Below the pieces are notes generated by a model. The model was not told the DNA's origin, ran no database searches, and was given only the letters and a program-made list of their open reading frames with translations. Shown here piece by piece: positions 22,305-34,159 of a DNA stretch of 64,000 nt. A program made the translations under genes and the position numbers. Source of the stretch: Nelumbo lutea (lineage: Eukaryota > Streptophyta > Magnoliopsida > Proteales > Nelumbonaceae); assembly GCA_022828595.1 (NCBI GenBank), contig JAKGHH010000002.1:75674383-75738382 (forward strand), given 5' to 3'. Position 1 is the first letter of the stretch, and each line of letters opens with the position of its first letter.

Positions 22305-22407
22305 AATGGCAATGGGGTGGGACAGGGCTTCGGAACCACACCCCATCCCTACCAACTAGATCATGGATTTCCCCATCCCTATCCCCGCAGGGATCCCCAC
22401 TCCCTAC

Positions 22408-22959
22408 TAGGAGTGGCCATGAGCCGAGCTGCTCATGAGTTGTTTGAGCTCGGCTTGCTCTAAACCAAGCTTCGAGCCGAACTCAAGCCTAATATATAGG
22501 CTCGTTTGATAATCAGCTGAGCTCAAGCTTAATAAAGTTTGACTTGTGAGGCTCGTGAGCCTATGTCACCTCGTCTCGACTCCATGTCCACTGAGGGTGA
22601 CCTCGACTCAACACCTTGACAACTAAGGGAGACCTTAGCTTGGCACCTTGACAACTAAGGGAGACCTAGCTCGGCACCTTGGCTGCTAGGGAAACCTTAG
22701 CTTGGTACTTCAGTATCTGAGGGAGACCTCAGCTCGTCACCTCGACTGCTAGGGGTACCTTGGCTACTAGGGTGACCTCAGTGTGGCACTTCAACAGCTA
22801 AGGGAGACCTTCAATCAAAGGTAGCCGAGCTCGAGCTGAGCCGACCTCAAGCTCAAATCTCTAATTCAAATCAAGTTCGAGCTCGAGCCTGATAGTTTAT
22901 GAGCAAGCCGAGCTCAAATAACCAGATATTCAGCCCGGCTCGGCTCGAATCAACCCCTA
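22408..22959. mobile_element. Non-autonomous hAT element, 552 bp
   Basis: Ends TAGGAGTGGCCATGAGCC and complement TAGGGGTTGATTCGAGCC. The 8-bp flanks CTCCCTAC and CACCCTAC match at 7 of 8. GAGCTCGGCTTG-type subterminal text is shared with 8650-9176. The centre carries a minisatellite. Confidence 0.8.
22567..22815 (+). repeat. Minisatellite, unit about 32 bp, about 8 degenerate copies
   Basis: Repeated CACCTTGACAACTAAGGG then GAGACCTTAGCTTGG, with variants such as CACCTTGGCTGCTAGGG. It lies in the middle of the hAT element 22408-22959, where the related copy at 8650-9176 has a TAA/TTA palindrome instead. Confidence 0.8.
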
Positions 22960-23095
22960 CACCCTACCATTTTCTATGATGGAAAATTGACTTTCTCTTT
23001 TATTTTTTACTTCATTATTTTTAAATAAAATAATTACAATTTACATTCCTATAAAAATAGATTCAAGTGTATTTAAACATCTTCAACCATATTTT

Positions 23096-23241
23096 GCAAG
23101 GTGCCAACCAGATAGTTGGTAAGGTCTCCTACTGATTGTAGTGGAAACTTGGGATTGAATCCCGCCTGCACCTAGGTTGGGGGATGGGCTACCCCCCATT
23201 GTGTAGCCCTTTAAAAGATATCGGTAAAAAAAAGATATCAA
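23096..23241 (+). mobile_element. tRNA-derived SINE with perfect 11-bp TSD
   Basis: AACCATATTTT occurs at 23085-23095 and 23242-23252. Inside are an A-box-like TAGTTGGTAAGGTC and a B-box-like GGGATTGAATCCC with tRNA-type spacing, then a 3' A-rich tail (GGTAAAAAAAAG). It differs from the Au-like copies and appears to be a second SINE family. Confidence 0.8.
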
Positions 23242-23468
23242 AACCATATTTTTAAAGATATTAACACAAATTCATTAGCTAGTTCATAAGAAAACACAAA
23301 TACTCAACACAAATCCCAATGTTTTGGAACTCAAAGCCTTAAACCCATTTATCAACAATTCTTATGGGGGCGGGGAGTTCTCTCCCCGTCACTACTAACA
23401 TGAATGGAAATTTCCCCATCCTTATCCTTATGGGTGAAAAATCATCCCCATCCCACCCCATTCAGGTT

Positions 23469-24628
23469 GATCCTATAGAAATATAAAAGTTTAAAAAATA
23501 TATAGGAACACAAAAAGTTATAAAAATAGAGTTTAGGCACATCTCTAATATTATGTTTGTCATATAAAAAAGTGTGAGTCTAATGTGTGACCCATTGACG
23601 GGTCAACAAGTTAAATCGTTCAATTAGCTAGGTCACTATGTTGTTAACCAAGTTAATTTCTTTTGGAAGCAATTTTCTGATAAATGGACTTAAAATCCTA
23701 GTTGAGAGTTAATTAAGTTGACAAGTCAAATTAGTTGATTTGACCATGGATAAAAAAACACTAACAAAAACCCACGCTATTAAAATCAAACAAGCTAACT
23801 TGAGAGGTTATAAATTAAACAGTAAAAATATAGAAATTTAGAGTATTACATTCATCAGATTAGGCAAAAGTGTGATAGAAGGGACTTATTGTTGTCAATG
23901 ATGGTAATGGCTGAAAATAAATTAAAAAAGGAGAACTAATGTCTTGTTTATGGCTCATTGTCTTTGTAAAATGGATCAACGGTTTAGCTAGTAAGGTCAT
24001 TTGGTTGTTAACCAATTTAGCTGTCCAATTCAACCATAATTTGAAAAGGTTGATATAAACCACACGTAAGAATATTTGAAGCGAGGTCTTTGGACTGAAA
24101 AGCAACAAATCCACTAGTAGATTATGCTTTGATTAGTTGGCTTTGTTACATGGGTTCCAATGGGATAACCAAAATTATTTTCATAATCATCATCAATTGT
24201 AATTGCCATCTATAATGAACTGTCATTTACTAGTTAATTTTATGGAAAAGTACGGACATGCCTAATGCAGAATTCTGAATTCCTCTTCAAATATGTAAAC
24301 ATTCAAAAGGTCAAAAACCCACACTCTATACATCCATACCCACCCATGAATTGGCATCAATTCCAAGCTGACACCTACCCCAACTATACTTTGGGCCTAT
24401 GAATTCTAACCCTGGGCTGAACGGTCATTCTCCCTTAATTCTAAGAGAGTATGGTCTTCCTTACTTTTGGATTGGATTATAGCATTGAGTCAATTCATAA
24501 TAATGTTATTATTGACCAAGGTTCAATAAGATATACCCTATGTTGGGTGTATTTTATCGTATCTTTTGTTCAATGGTACACCTATTTTAGGGCATTTTAC
24601 GAAACTCTTTGTTTTAATAAGTAAATAA
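23469..24628. other. No gene; AT-rich dispersed repeat
   Basis: About 23460-23800 carries the dispersed AT-rich repeat (GGCACATCTCTAATATTATG near 23542). About 24320-24430 resembles 36765-36880 (CATGAATTG(G/A)CATCAATT, then TGAACGGT). No ORF of interest. Confidence 0.4.
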
Positions 24629-25163
24629 TAGACTTGGCAAAAAATTGACCCAACCTGCAAACCCAACCCAACCCCAAAAAAAATAGGATTAGGGTCTCAT
24701 ATTTAGCTACCTGAATGTGAGAATGACATGACCCGACCCGACCCAGAAAGAAACTGGGTTGGGCTGGGTCATGGGTCAACCCGCGGACCCGATTGTCAAG
24801 TCTAATTGGGACTATTTATGTATTTTTAGAAATTTCCACTCTTTAATTTTTTCTATTTAGTCTTTACTCTTTATTGTTTACTCTTTAAATTGTTAGATGT
24901 TCAAGTTTTTTTATTTTATATTTGGAATTTTAAGGTTTAATTCCTATAATTTTGGCATTTTTCATGTAGTTTTTCTTTATTTTTTTAAATTTAGTTATTT
25001 TTTGGGATGATCGAATTGACCCATGGGTCAACCCTAACCCGAACATTTAGGGTTAGGGTCTAGCATTAAATAACCCAATCCGAAATTCAACCTGACCCGA
25101 AATCAACCCGAAATGTCTAGACCCAACCCGAACCCGACCCACCCAACCCAATTGCCAAGTCTA
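24629..25163. mobile_element. Non-autonomous hAT element, 535 bp, perfect TSD
   Basis: Perfect 12-bp TIRs TAGACTTGGCAA. GTAAATAA flanks exactly at 24621-24628 and 25164-25171. An internal copy of the right terminus (GATTGTCAAGTCTA, 24791-24804) shows an internal duplication. CAACCC/GGGTTG subterminal tracts. Confidence 0.9.
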
Positions 25164-25509
25164 GTAAATAACAAAAAATGGCCCTACAATGAAATTTTGA
25201 AAAAAAAAATACAAAAAAAAAAGTATGAGATTCAAAGTAGTGATACACCCCTTACTAAAAAAATCAATAGTATAATAGCAAGAGTTGTAGGGTTAATAGT
25301 TAACGGGTATAGAACAATAAAACCAAATAACTTTTAATAAGAAGATAGCAACTAAAATAAAATATAACAATCAAATGTATAGCTTGCTATCATGTTAATG
25401 GATATAGAACAATAAAGTCAAACAACTTCTAATGAGAAGATAGAAAATGAAATAAAATATAACAATCAAATGTATAGCCTGTGTGTTAGTGGTAATGTCG
25501 TTAAATAAA
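25164..25509. other. AT-rich spacer with a direct repeat
   Basis: ATAGAACAATAAA and AACTTNTAATNAGAAGATAG-like text recurs at about 25305-25345 and 25400-25445, followed each time by AACAATCAAATGTATAGC. No gene. Confidence 0.45.
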
Positions 25510-26218
25510 GGGAAATTGTTTAAAACTCACCATGAGTTTTCAGCATTCTTCTTAAACACACCACAACTTTTCAAAATGTCTAAAACTCACCATGTCACTA
25601 ACTTGATGTTAAAAAGACTAACGGTGTTAATATATTACCATTTTAATATTTAGACATGAAAAAGGAAAAGTTCAAAAAAATATTTTCAAATATAAAATAT
25701 ATAAAAACATAGAAATTATAAAAAATATAAAAAATGCAAACAAAATAGAAAATTATTTTCAAATTATAGAAACTATAGAAATTGAAAAACAAAATCAGAA
25801 AAAAATTTGTAAAAAAAACACCAAAAATTATAGAAAAACACAAAAATTGCAATTAAATAACAAAAAATACAGAAAATTTTATAGATTGTAGAAAATATAA
25901 AAATGTAAAAAAATAAATTATAAAAAAACATTAGAATTTATAACAAAACACTAAAAATGCAAAAACAAAAACAAGAAAATTGAAAACTGAAAAAATACCA
26001 TTTTTCCTCTAACTCACCATTCAAGGGTAATTTGGTCATGAAAATTGTTATTTATGCTGACATGAACACCTCTATTAAAATGCATTAATGGTGCACTAAC
26101 AGAAGGTGAACTTTAGAAAATAAAACTTACTGACATGGTAAGTTTTAGACATTTTGAAAAGTTGTGGTGAGTTTAAGAGAAATGTTGAAAATGCATGGTG
26201 AGTTTTAGACAGTTTCCT
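25510..26218. mobile_element. MULE MITE, 709 bp, about 95-bp TIRs, perfect 9-bp TSD
   Basis: TTAAATAAA flanks exactly (25501-25509 and 26219-26227). The left TIR (GGGAAATTGTTTAAAACTC, then ACCACAACTTTTCAAAATG) is matched by the complement of the right end (AGGAAACTGTCTAAAACTC, then ACCACAACTTTTCAAAATG) over about 95 bp. The interior is almost pure A-rich sequence with no coding or captured material recognised. Confidence 0.9.
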
Positions 26219-27578
26219 TTAAATAAATAATAACCATTGAAAGTAAATAACTACAAAATATAAAGGGCAGGTGAAAGTAAATAGGCATAAATGTAATGGC
26301 AGTTGTAGAAATGATGTGTGCCTAGATTAGTAGCTAAAGAGAGAGGATCAACCACTTAAAGGTAATTAAGAAAAGGACCAGTTACAAGTAAGTAGTTGTG
26401 AAAATTAAGGATCAACTACTCAAGTGACATCAACTTGAAGTTCAAGTAGTTGTTAGACTAATACCAAAATCTAAAGGACAAATTTAATTGTAAAAATTAA
26501 ATGATACAATTGAATAATAAATGAACAATAAAGATAAGAAATTGTAATTATAAATGCAAAAGTAAAGCAATTAGAATAAATGGTTAGTAGTTGGAAATGT
26601 TAGTAAGCTATAAAGTCCAAACTAGTAAACCACTGAGTTAGTGCAATTAGTAAAGTTAGTAATACAAGAAACACACTATGAAATCTATTTCTTTTAGATG
26701 TAAATAAATTAAACAAAATAAAGTGCAAATTCTACAAGATAACCAGATGTTCAAGTTTTGCAGTTGCAAAGATGTTAGTAAGAAACACAAGATTTATAGA
26801 GGTTTGATTGACTATGAATATGTCCTCTACCTAAGACCATCACTAAGGATTTTCACTAACCAATTAGACTTTCCAAGTGCCATCAAAGCCTTCACAATTA
26901 GCAAGACTTTTGGGTGCCTATAATACCTTAACCAATTGGACTTCATGGGTGTTAATAAGACATAATCGACAAGACTTTTGAGTGCTTGCAAGATCTTGTA
27001 ATTGAGCTTAACAAAAGTGACAAAAAGACCTTAATGGTATTCAAACTTGAGTACCTACCTACCTACTCGTAAGATGTTACAAATAGAGCAAAGTAACAAG
27101 TTTACAACAAGAGACCTCTCAGTAGGTAGATATTACAAAACAAACTTAAAACTATTTTAGTTGCAAGAGTTTCTCAAAAGATGTTCAACCTAGTGAAGAG
27201 ATCTACAATAGATGAGTGAGATTATACAAATTCAAAGGCTTTCAAATTTTCTCACATCTAAAACTATTAAAACTTAGGAATCTCTTCTATAGAAATTATT
27301 CTTACTAACTTGTTCTCTCTCCGGAAAAAACAACTATACATTATGTACAAGGAAAACACAGGTTGTTTTTCCCTTGATCATCTTACTTGCTTATAATTAA
27401 GTTGAGCTTCTCTATTTACAGAGTATTTGAGAGCAAGTGTCCATTTTCTAGTCATTGGATTCTATTCATGATAATGATTTAAAATTGCTTCAACTTAGTA
27501 GAAGGCTTTTCAAAGAAGGTAATAGCCATTAGAGCCTTCAAATGGTTAATTTTTCTTCAAAGTTGTAGATTATCAAAA
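26219..27578. other. No recognised feature
   Basis: AT-rich, no usable ORF. 26740-27250 reads like the non-coding part of a degraded retroelement or gene (repeated GCAAGACTTTTGGGTGC and CAAGACTTTTGAGTGC), but no terminus or domain supports a call. Confidence 0.3.
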
Positions 27579-27789
27579 GGGCAAATATCTTAAATTACCC
27601 CTACTACTTAGCTAATTGACAAATGATACTTTTACTGTTTATATATTATCTTAAATACCCCTACATATTGTCTATCAGTGTTTCATCAAAATCCGTACAC
27701 ACGTGACACTACTTGATGCATAATTAAAAACGAAAAAACCAATATTACCCTTCATCCCTCTCCTATAAGTTGGCAATCTCTCCCTATCT

Positions 27790-28031
27790 CATGGCTTGTC
27801 TGCTTAAGAAAACAACTTCTTGAAAACCAACGTAGATGTGGTGGTCGCCAATCATGATGACTTGTCCAGAATTTGGCTTTAGGGTTTCGGCGTTACCATT
27901 GAGGATGATGTGGATGATTTCCTTTACGAGCTTCGATTCATCTTTGGTTAGCTTCGGTTCCTCTTTAAGGGTTGCAATTTGCCCATCAGGCTTTGAAGGA
28001 GACTGTCGAAGTTGTAATTGTGAGAAGCCAT
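27790..28031 (-). pseudogene. Captured gene 5' fragment, unidentified protein
   Basis: ATG at 28031-28029 opens MASHNYNFDSLLQSLMGK. After a one-base frame change near 27970 the reading continues as EEPKLTKDESKLVKEIIHII then LNGNAETLKPNSGQVIMIGD and HHIYVGFQE, then loses coding character before a stop at about 27785. It is low in stops, has charged helix-like text and a plausible A-rich leader upstream (28032-28060). I do not recognise the family with certainty. The break at the 3' side near the TIR fits truncation at capture. Alternative: chance ORF, unlikely given the length once the single shift is allowed. Confidence 0.5.
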
Positions 28032-28439
28032 CTTCTGTGTGTTGTTTTTTTGGTTCATAAGGGAATATGTAGAAATTGGAAGTTGGGAACTGGTGATGGG
28101 CAATTCAGAGAGGAGGGTTTTAACAAGGGTTTAGTACTGTTGCAAGGATGGTGGTGAAAGAAGAGGAGTTGGTTCCGGCATGGCAATTATAGGAGGAGAA
28201 TAGAGGGATGGCTGGATGGAATTATAGAAACAGAGGAGGATTTACGAACAGAGTTCACTTCTGTCATTTCTACTTGCTTTTGTTGGGGATTTTGAGGCTA
28301 CCTGCAGGTCTTTGCACATTGGTCCAACAAGTTTGCTATATTGGAGTAGTAAAGGAAAACCATGGGCGAGACTGGATGTTGGTACCCCAATAAACATCAA
28401 AGTCTCCTTCAGTGGCAACAGACTACATGAACACTTCTG

Positions 28440-28685
28440 GCAACTCTAGCCGTGAGCGGATAGAGAAGCTATCCGCTGGTCGATATGCAGATCCACGCGA
28501 AACACTTGGCCATGAGTGGATAGAGAAGTTATTCTCTGTTCTAACAACTCTGGATGATGCCTGTTGAAGTAGTTCATGTGCAGACCCAGGTTGTTCTACG
28601 CCAAGCATGGATAGAGAAGCTAATCGGTTGTAGAGGATTGTTCATGAAGCTATTCTCTGTTCTAGTAACACAACAAGCTGCACCA
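28440..28685 (+). repeat. Degenerate repeat inside Pack-MULE
   Basis: GGATAGAGAAGCTAT, GGATAGAGAAGTTAT, GGATAGAGAAGCTAAT and ATGAAGCTATTCTCTGTTCT recur at irregular spacing, some followed by TCTCTGTTCT. Confidence 0.6.
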
Positions 28686-29086
28686 TTTTAGGCATCGACC
28701 TGTCAGAGACACTACAGTACAGCCCTCTGTTCTGGTCACACTTTATCGGAGTGAAGTCCATCAAAATCAACAGCAAGTCTCGTTCAACAATAGAGAAGGC
28801 ATCGGAGGTTTGCGTTGACGCAACTGTCAGAGGGCCGAGGCATCCAGGATTGAACTAACTGGTAGCGGGCTCAGCCCGCACAACCTTGTCTCTGTCGCTT
28901 TTGGCACTACGATCACTGTCTCTGTCATTTCCGACACGACGAGCAGGTGGTCGACACTCCTATCATCCCTCCTCACAAATTCCCACTCCCTACAACTACT
29001 CCAGTTCAGGTCCTGTTACAATCCCTTTGATTTCCTTCCTCAAACATGTACAAGAGACTGCTCTTTGTTCCTTGGTGACTCAAACT

Positions 29087-29262
29087 TCAATCCAGGAAGG
29101 CTCTCCGCTCCTTCTCCCTAGGTAGATCGATGGCATCATCCGTCACGTAATCGTAGGTCAAGCAATAACCATGCTCATGAGTCCTGGTGAGCATAGTAGA
29201 GGTGAAATCGCTGTTGGGCTTGACACCGGACAGAGATCCAAAAGATCCTCAATAATGGCTTC
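29087..29262 (-). pseudogene. Coding-like fragment in Pack-MULE, unidentified
   Basis: The minus strand reads GVKPNSDFTSTMLTRTHEHG, YCLTYDYVTDDAIDLPREKE, RRAFLD and then a stop at 29087-29089. The amino-acid composition looks like real protein, but there is no start codon in frame nearby and no family I can name. It lies in the same orientation as the fragment at 27790-28031, suggesting that both came from one or more host genes in a single orientation. Confidence 0.35.
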
Positions 29263-29462
29263 GCTCAAATTTTTATTAATTGGGTTTTATTTTGAAATTT
29301 TGAGAAATAGCGGAGGGAAAATAAGACATTTTGTTTTTTTCCACCACTATGTAGATTGCCAGAAATATTAGGAGTACTTTAAGACAATATCTAAATAGTA
29401 AGGATACAATTTGTTAATTAGCTAAACAGTAGGGGTAGTTTAAGAAATTTTCCTTATCAAAA

Positions 29463-31465
29463 TGACTAATTGTCTACATGATGAAGGGAGGTATCTTTTT
29501 TACGTCAAACAAAACCTCAGAACCAAACCTATTTTAGCCATTGGTCTCTCAGGTTGCTTAACCCAAGTTCAGTTTTATTGAGCATCAAAGAGTGCAGTTG
29601 TTACGTCAAGTTCCTAAAGAGATTGATACAATTAAAGCATGACTTGTGCAGTTTTCTTCCTCATAGAGTTGTTGTAGCCGGTAGTCAGTTATAACACTCC
29701 AATCGGAGCTTCTTTAGTTGAAAAGATTTGGTGATGGTGATGAAATCATGAGGCTTACGTAGTTGACTCAACAAAGCTTCCACTTCTTCATCTTTGTTAT
29801 CATACTTACTTTAATTCAATTTATGGATTAGAGATGCTTTCTTAAAATAGTTGCATACTTGATCACACCATTAATATTCTCAATGAGTTTGTTATTACAA
29901 AAACGTATAGGGTCTACACTGACATGCATATTTATATAGAGTTACACATATAGGATTTATTCAATAATAGAAGGTGGTGTTTACACTTGAAATAATCATC
30001 GACTCTTGATTGATCCAGATCCTCTTTAAATCTACTCTTAATTTGAGCTACAATTCTGGCCTATTGATTCCTTTCATAGGGAACTACCTACCCCCCTTAC
30101 CTTATTAACCTCATTGATACATTGTTTGATAAAGAATATCAACATTTCTTTGTTTCTCCAACAAGCTCAACTATAGTCTTTACATGGCATTCCTAATATG
30201 CAAACCAACAACAACTAACATGTATATCATATTTATATTATAATTTATTAATATAATTATACATTTTTGTATGTATTTATATTTACATTTATTTATATGT
30301 GTATATATTTATAATTTTATTTATTTAATACTTATTAGTTTTATTTTATAGTAATAAATTAATATTAGAATTTGTATTAACAATTTACATTCACTTTTAT
30401 TTTTTATTCTTACATTTTAGTAGTATACTTTATTAAATAAATGTTATATGTTATATACATATGTTATTTATGTAATTAATCATTAATTTAATAATTATTA
30501 TGTTTATATTTGTATTTTTATATAAGCATTTGGCATATATAATATAATATGTGTGAGGAGGTGGTTATGAGCCCTGATGCCAAATGACTGAAGACAATCT
30601 TTAAGGTTTGATTTGATTGTAGGGATTTACAAACAAACAAATACTTCACTTTAAACCCATTGTAGTTTCTGAGGCATACCTTCAATCCATTGCTATAAGA
30701 TGTGGTAAAAAATGGCCCAAATTCTACCTTTGTCTGCCATTAACCTTCAAATAAACAGGAAAAAGCATTGGACTAAGGGGGAACAAAGGGAGGCAGAAAA
30801 ACCAGCCCAGATCTCTACTTAGAATGCAGATCTACTTTTGTTCATCAGCCAGTCAACATCCATAGGTTGCTTTGCCCAATGCAGCGTAGCCACTGAAAGT
30901 GGAGATGGGTAGGGTCCACCAAATGTAATGTCCTTTTATATCATGAGGAGTAATCTAAAGGAAATAGGGGAAAGGTTTGAGGGCAAAATGGTTATTCAAA
31001 AAATTAGTTAAAAGACATAAGGGGTGCGTTAAGAAGGTGTCATTGACCCGGATGGTTGAACTGTTACATCTGGGCATTGACCATCATTTAATAAAAAAAA
31101 ACGATTGATCTGGTCTAATTGTTTTGTGATTTGATGGCAAGCGCTGACGGTTGGTTGGGGAGGGAAAAAGAGAGAGGGCAGAGGAGGAGAGAGATCTGAT
31201 CAGGTGCCCACTTCTTTTTCTTTTACTTTCTTTCTCAGACAGTTTTTGGGAACTCAGTCTCTCTTCTCTAATAATTCATATATATGACCCATATATCTAG
31301 GTAACCTAACCCTATATTTTAATCTAATGGTTAGGATGCAATTTAGACGGCAAACTGAACTTAAATGTTTTAACCTAGTCCATTCATATGGTTGAATTCT
31401 TGACTTAGGTATTAGAGGAAAAAGCGATTCTATTTATGGGTCGGTTTTTAAAATATTGATTCAGC
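29463..31465. other. No recognised feature
   Basis: AT-rich sequence; a very AT-rich block at about 30180-30560. Both strands were read; the fragments at 29650-30130 have no domain I recognise. 29510-29590 and 31040-31110 have short GGTTGAACTGTT-type MITE debris. Confidence 0.3.
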
Positions 31466-32265
31466 TAGGGTTGTTCATAAGAAGACCCAATTCGACCAAA
31501 CCAATCAATCCGGGCCGATCCAACCTGAGTCAACTGGGTTTTCTTCAGCACTGGTTGGTTTTGGGTTGTAAAAAATTATAAATCGATAGTTCGGGTTGGT
31601 TTTGGTTTTTACATATGAAAATCAAAATTAAATCGAATCGAACCGACTTAGTAGTTAGTAGTTAATTCCTAATTAATAATTACAACCTACTTAGTTCCTA
31701 CTTAACTAAGTTGTCTCTATCGTAGTTACAACATAACTTAATTTCTAGTTTTCTAGTTAGGAATGACATTAATGGCAAGTATTGTAAGACGACTAGACAA
31801 GGAATTTTTTTGGAAAAGTTTAAAGAAAAGAATCAAAGGATCCTATTTGTTATGGTCTTTTACACCAAATAGGCAACCAATTACAATTAGAATTATGTCA
31901 TTTTTTACTTAGATTAGAAGGTTTCTTGAAATATACAAAATTCAGTCTTTTTTCTCTTATACATTTTGACTTTCTATTTTCTTGATAACTTATATTCTAA
32001 CTTGGTCTGCCCCTTACCAATTTCAGTCTTCTTTCTCTAATAGAATTAGGTGTCCTTTTTTACATTAAATTTTAGTATTCTTTCTCCAATCTACCAATTT
32101 ATTACCATGTTGAACTTAGAGCCAAAACCAACTCAATCTGACCGACCATGTCAATTTTGCTTAACACAGGATCGATTTCGGTTTCAATTTTAGGTAACCC
32201 GACCAGGTCGGGTCGGTTGGAAAAATCTCAATAAACCAACCCAACCTGACCGTAAACAGCCCTTA
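31466..32265. mobile_element. Non-autonomous hAT element, 800 bp
   Basis: Ends TAGGGTTGTTCATAAG and complement TAAGGGCTGTTTACGG. The 8-bp flanks GATTCAGC and GATTCAAT match at 6 of 8. Same family as 2075-2614: both have CGACC/GGTCG subterminal tracts and end in AACAGCCCT(T)A. Confidence 0.75.
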
Positions 32266-33453
32266 GATTCAATAAATCATTTTTTACCAAAAAAAATGAT
32301 AAAACAGATGCCTTAGACAAATTGCCCAAGAATTTTCTTGTTGTGAAATTCAATAATAAATCAAAACCATTTGTTTAAGAAATTGGTTATTGAAATGAAA
32401 ACAAAGAGAGCATTAGAAAACATACCGTTGATTGTAGATTGTATATATATGTTTTCATCTTATGATCTTATATCATGTTTCATAACACATGATATCCATT
32501 TTCCACAAATTGTCTTTGTTTTAAAACTATTATTGGATTCAAAAACATGAAAATGTTTTTTTCTTTGAAACAAAACCAACTTATTTTTACGCTGTGATTC
32601 AAGAATGCATTTCAATTTTTTTACCAGCAGTTTTAAAATCAAAATGAGAGGAAAAGCATTCATTTGGTTGGACGCCCCATTAATTTGTGGAAATTTCCAT
32701 AAAATTCATTATAAATAGAATAATAAAATCACTCCAAAATTTTATCAAATAAGAGAAAGGTAAAGTGCTCCTCTTTTGAATAGGTTAAGGGGGTGTTCTC
32801 TAATGTGAATAAAAAACAGGTAACCAACTAGTTTGAAAACAAATTGGTTCTTAAAACAAAAACACAGAAAACATGTTTTTAGATATACATGTCTTTTGCT
32901 TTCAAAATGGAAACAAAAAACGTGTTCTTGAATTTCTGGTTTATAGAATATGTTTTCTTCTGGTTATTTAATATCATGTTCCGTAAATCACAAAATTGTG
33001 TTTTATTTTGTAAATCATTGTTTTGATGGTCCCAAAAGACTCAAAAATGTGTTTTGTGTTTTTTATTTTTTCTGATATGATAATTTCGAAAACAAATGAA
33101 AACAAAACACATTCATGCATATTTTATAAAAGATAGCACAAACAATATGAGATAGAAGTTGGGAGAACTTTCAGTGCACACTCGATCAGATTTTAATCGA
33201 ATTGGGTGGGGTTAATTCCACATCCAATCTGATTATTAATTAGATGCAAGTTCTAACATCCATGTAATTGGATTGAATGCCAAATCACATATCAGACTTT
33301 TGGAGTTCATTAACAGCCTTAGATTTAGAGTCATTTGTGTAATAATAACAAGCAATAGTTTATTTATTTATTTATTTTATATAATACTTACCACCTAGGT
33401 GCCTATATATGTAAACTTGGTGACTATACACCCCGGCCCATGTAACCCAAAAC
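32266..33453. other. No recognised feature; low-complexity
   Basis: Many AAAACATGTTTT-like words in both orientations at 32460-33120, but no defined ends. No gene. Confidence 0.35.
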
Positions 33454-34033
33454 TAGCCGGGGTGAGCAAATGGGTCAATTCTACCCAGAACCAATTGAAA
33501 TCGGCCTTGGTAAAACTGGTTTCAATTGGTTCTTGGGTAGGGTTCAGCTCTAAATTCTTGAAATTGACCTCCATCTAGACCAGTTCTAGGGTTTGGGGGT
33601 TTATCCTACTCAAACTCACCCAAAAAATTGGTCTTCATTGGCTTTGGTGGAACTAGTTTTGATTGGCCTTGTTTGGTTTGATTGAGAATTGTGTTTTTTT
33701 TTGTATTAAGATTGCATTTAACTAAATTGTTGAATGTATGTGAAGTTGAATTATGGATTAATAATGATTATGTGATATTATATAGGATAAATTACAAAGA
33801 CCCCTTATGCTTTTTTTTTGTGACAAAGACACCCTTGAACATTTATGTTGCAATAAATACCCCCTTGATCGTTAAGTCAGATGAAAAATGTTAAATTATC
33901 AAAATACCCCACTAAAGTTTCTCTATTTTCTACTTTTTTTTTGCCATTCTCTCTTAAAACCTTACTAACCCATAAATACCTTTAATCGTCGTTGCAAAAG
34001 AAAAACCTAACTGATTCATCTATCAAAACCACC

Positions 34034-34159
34034 ATGATCCAGCTCAAGCTCTTACCTCCACTCCTTTTCATCCTTCCACTCTTCTTCTTCTTCCTCTTGA
34101 TTAGTGGCTTTCTGGGTAAGAAGTGCCCACCATTTAAGTCAGTATGTGTGAAATTGTGA
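34034..34159 (+). CDS. Possible captured short ORF with signal-peptide-like N-terminus
   Basis: 41 codons: MIQLKLLPPLLFILPLFFFF, LLISGFLGKK, then CPPFKSVCVKL and a stop. A Lys followed by a long Leu/Phe run and a small-residue exit looks like a secretory signal or one membrane segment. It lies just inside the MULE, where captured genes usually sit, and is preceded by A/C-rich leader-like sequence. The pyrimidine-rich DNA could give the same peptide by chance, so coding status is doubtful and the protein is unidentified. Confidence 0.25.
   Translation: MIQLKLLPPLLFILPLFFFFLLISGFLGKKCPPFKSVCVKL

Larger units (their letters stand above)
22305..23468. mobile_element. Possible outer hAT-like element hosting a MITE and a SINE
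   Basis: Left GGAATGGCAATGGGGTGGG and right-end complement GAATGGGGTGGGATGGGG are inverted. CCCCATCCCT-type motifs lie next to both ends. The candidate 8-bp flanks agree only partly (AGGT shared), so the outer boundary is a suggestion. Confidence 0.35.
27579..29453. mobile_element. MULE with gene-like interior (Pack-MULE candidate), 1875 bp, perfect 9-bp TSD
   Basis: TTATCAAAA flanks exactly at 27570-27578 and 29454-29462. TIRs of about 88 bp: left CAAATATCTTAAATTACCCC then TAGCTAATTGACAAAT; right complement AAAATTTCTTAAACTACCCC then TAGCTAATTAACAAAT. The interior is much less AT-rich than the flanks and contains coding-like minus-strand segments at 27790-28031, 28360-28608 and 29087-29262, preceded by 5'UTR-like sequence at 28032-28260. 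No MURA-type transposase is present. Inference: a non-autonomous MULE that captured host gene fragments. Confidence 0.8.

Noticed and set aside
25643..25852. 69-codon Phe/Tyr/Ile-rich minus-strand ORF
   Set aside because: Low-complexity A-rich interior of a MULE MITE; composition explains it.
29650..30130. Possible minus-strand coding relic
   Set aside because: Some short stretches look protein-like in shifting frames, but none matches a family I can name and there are no defined ends.
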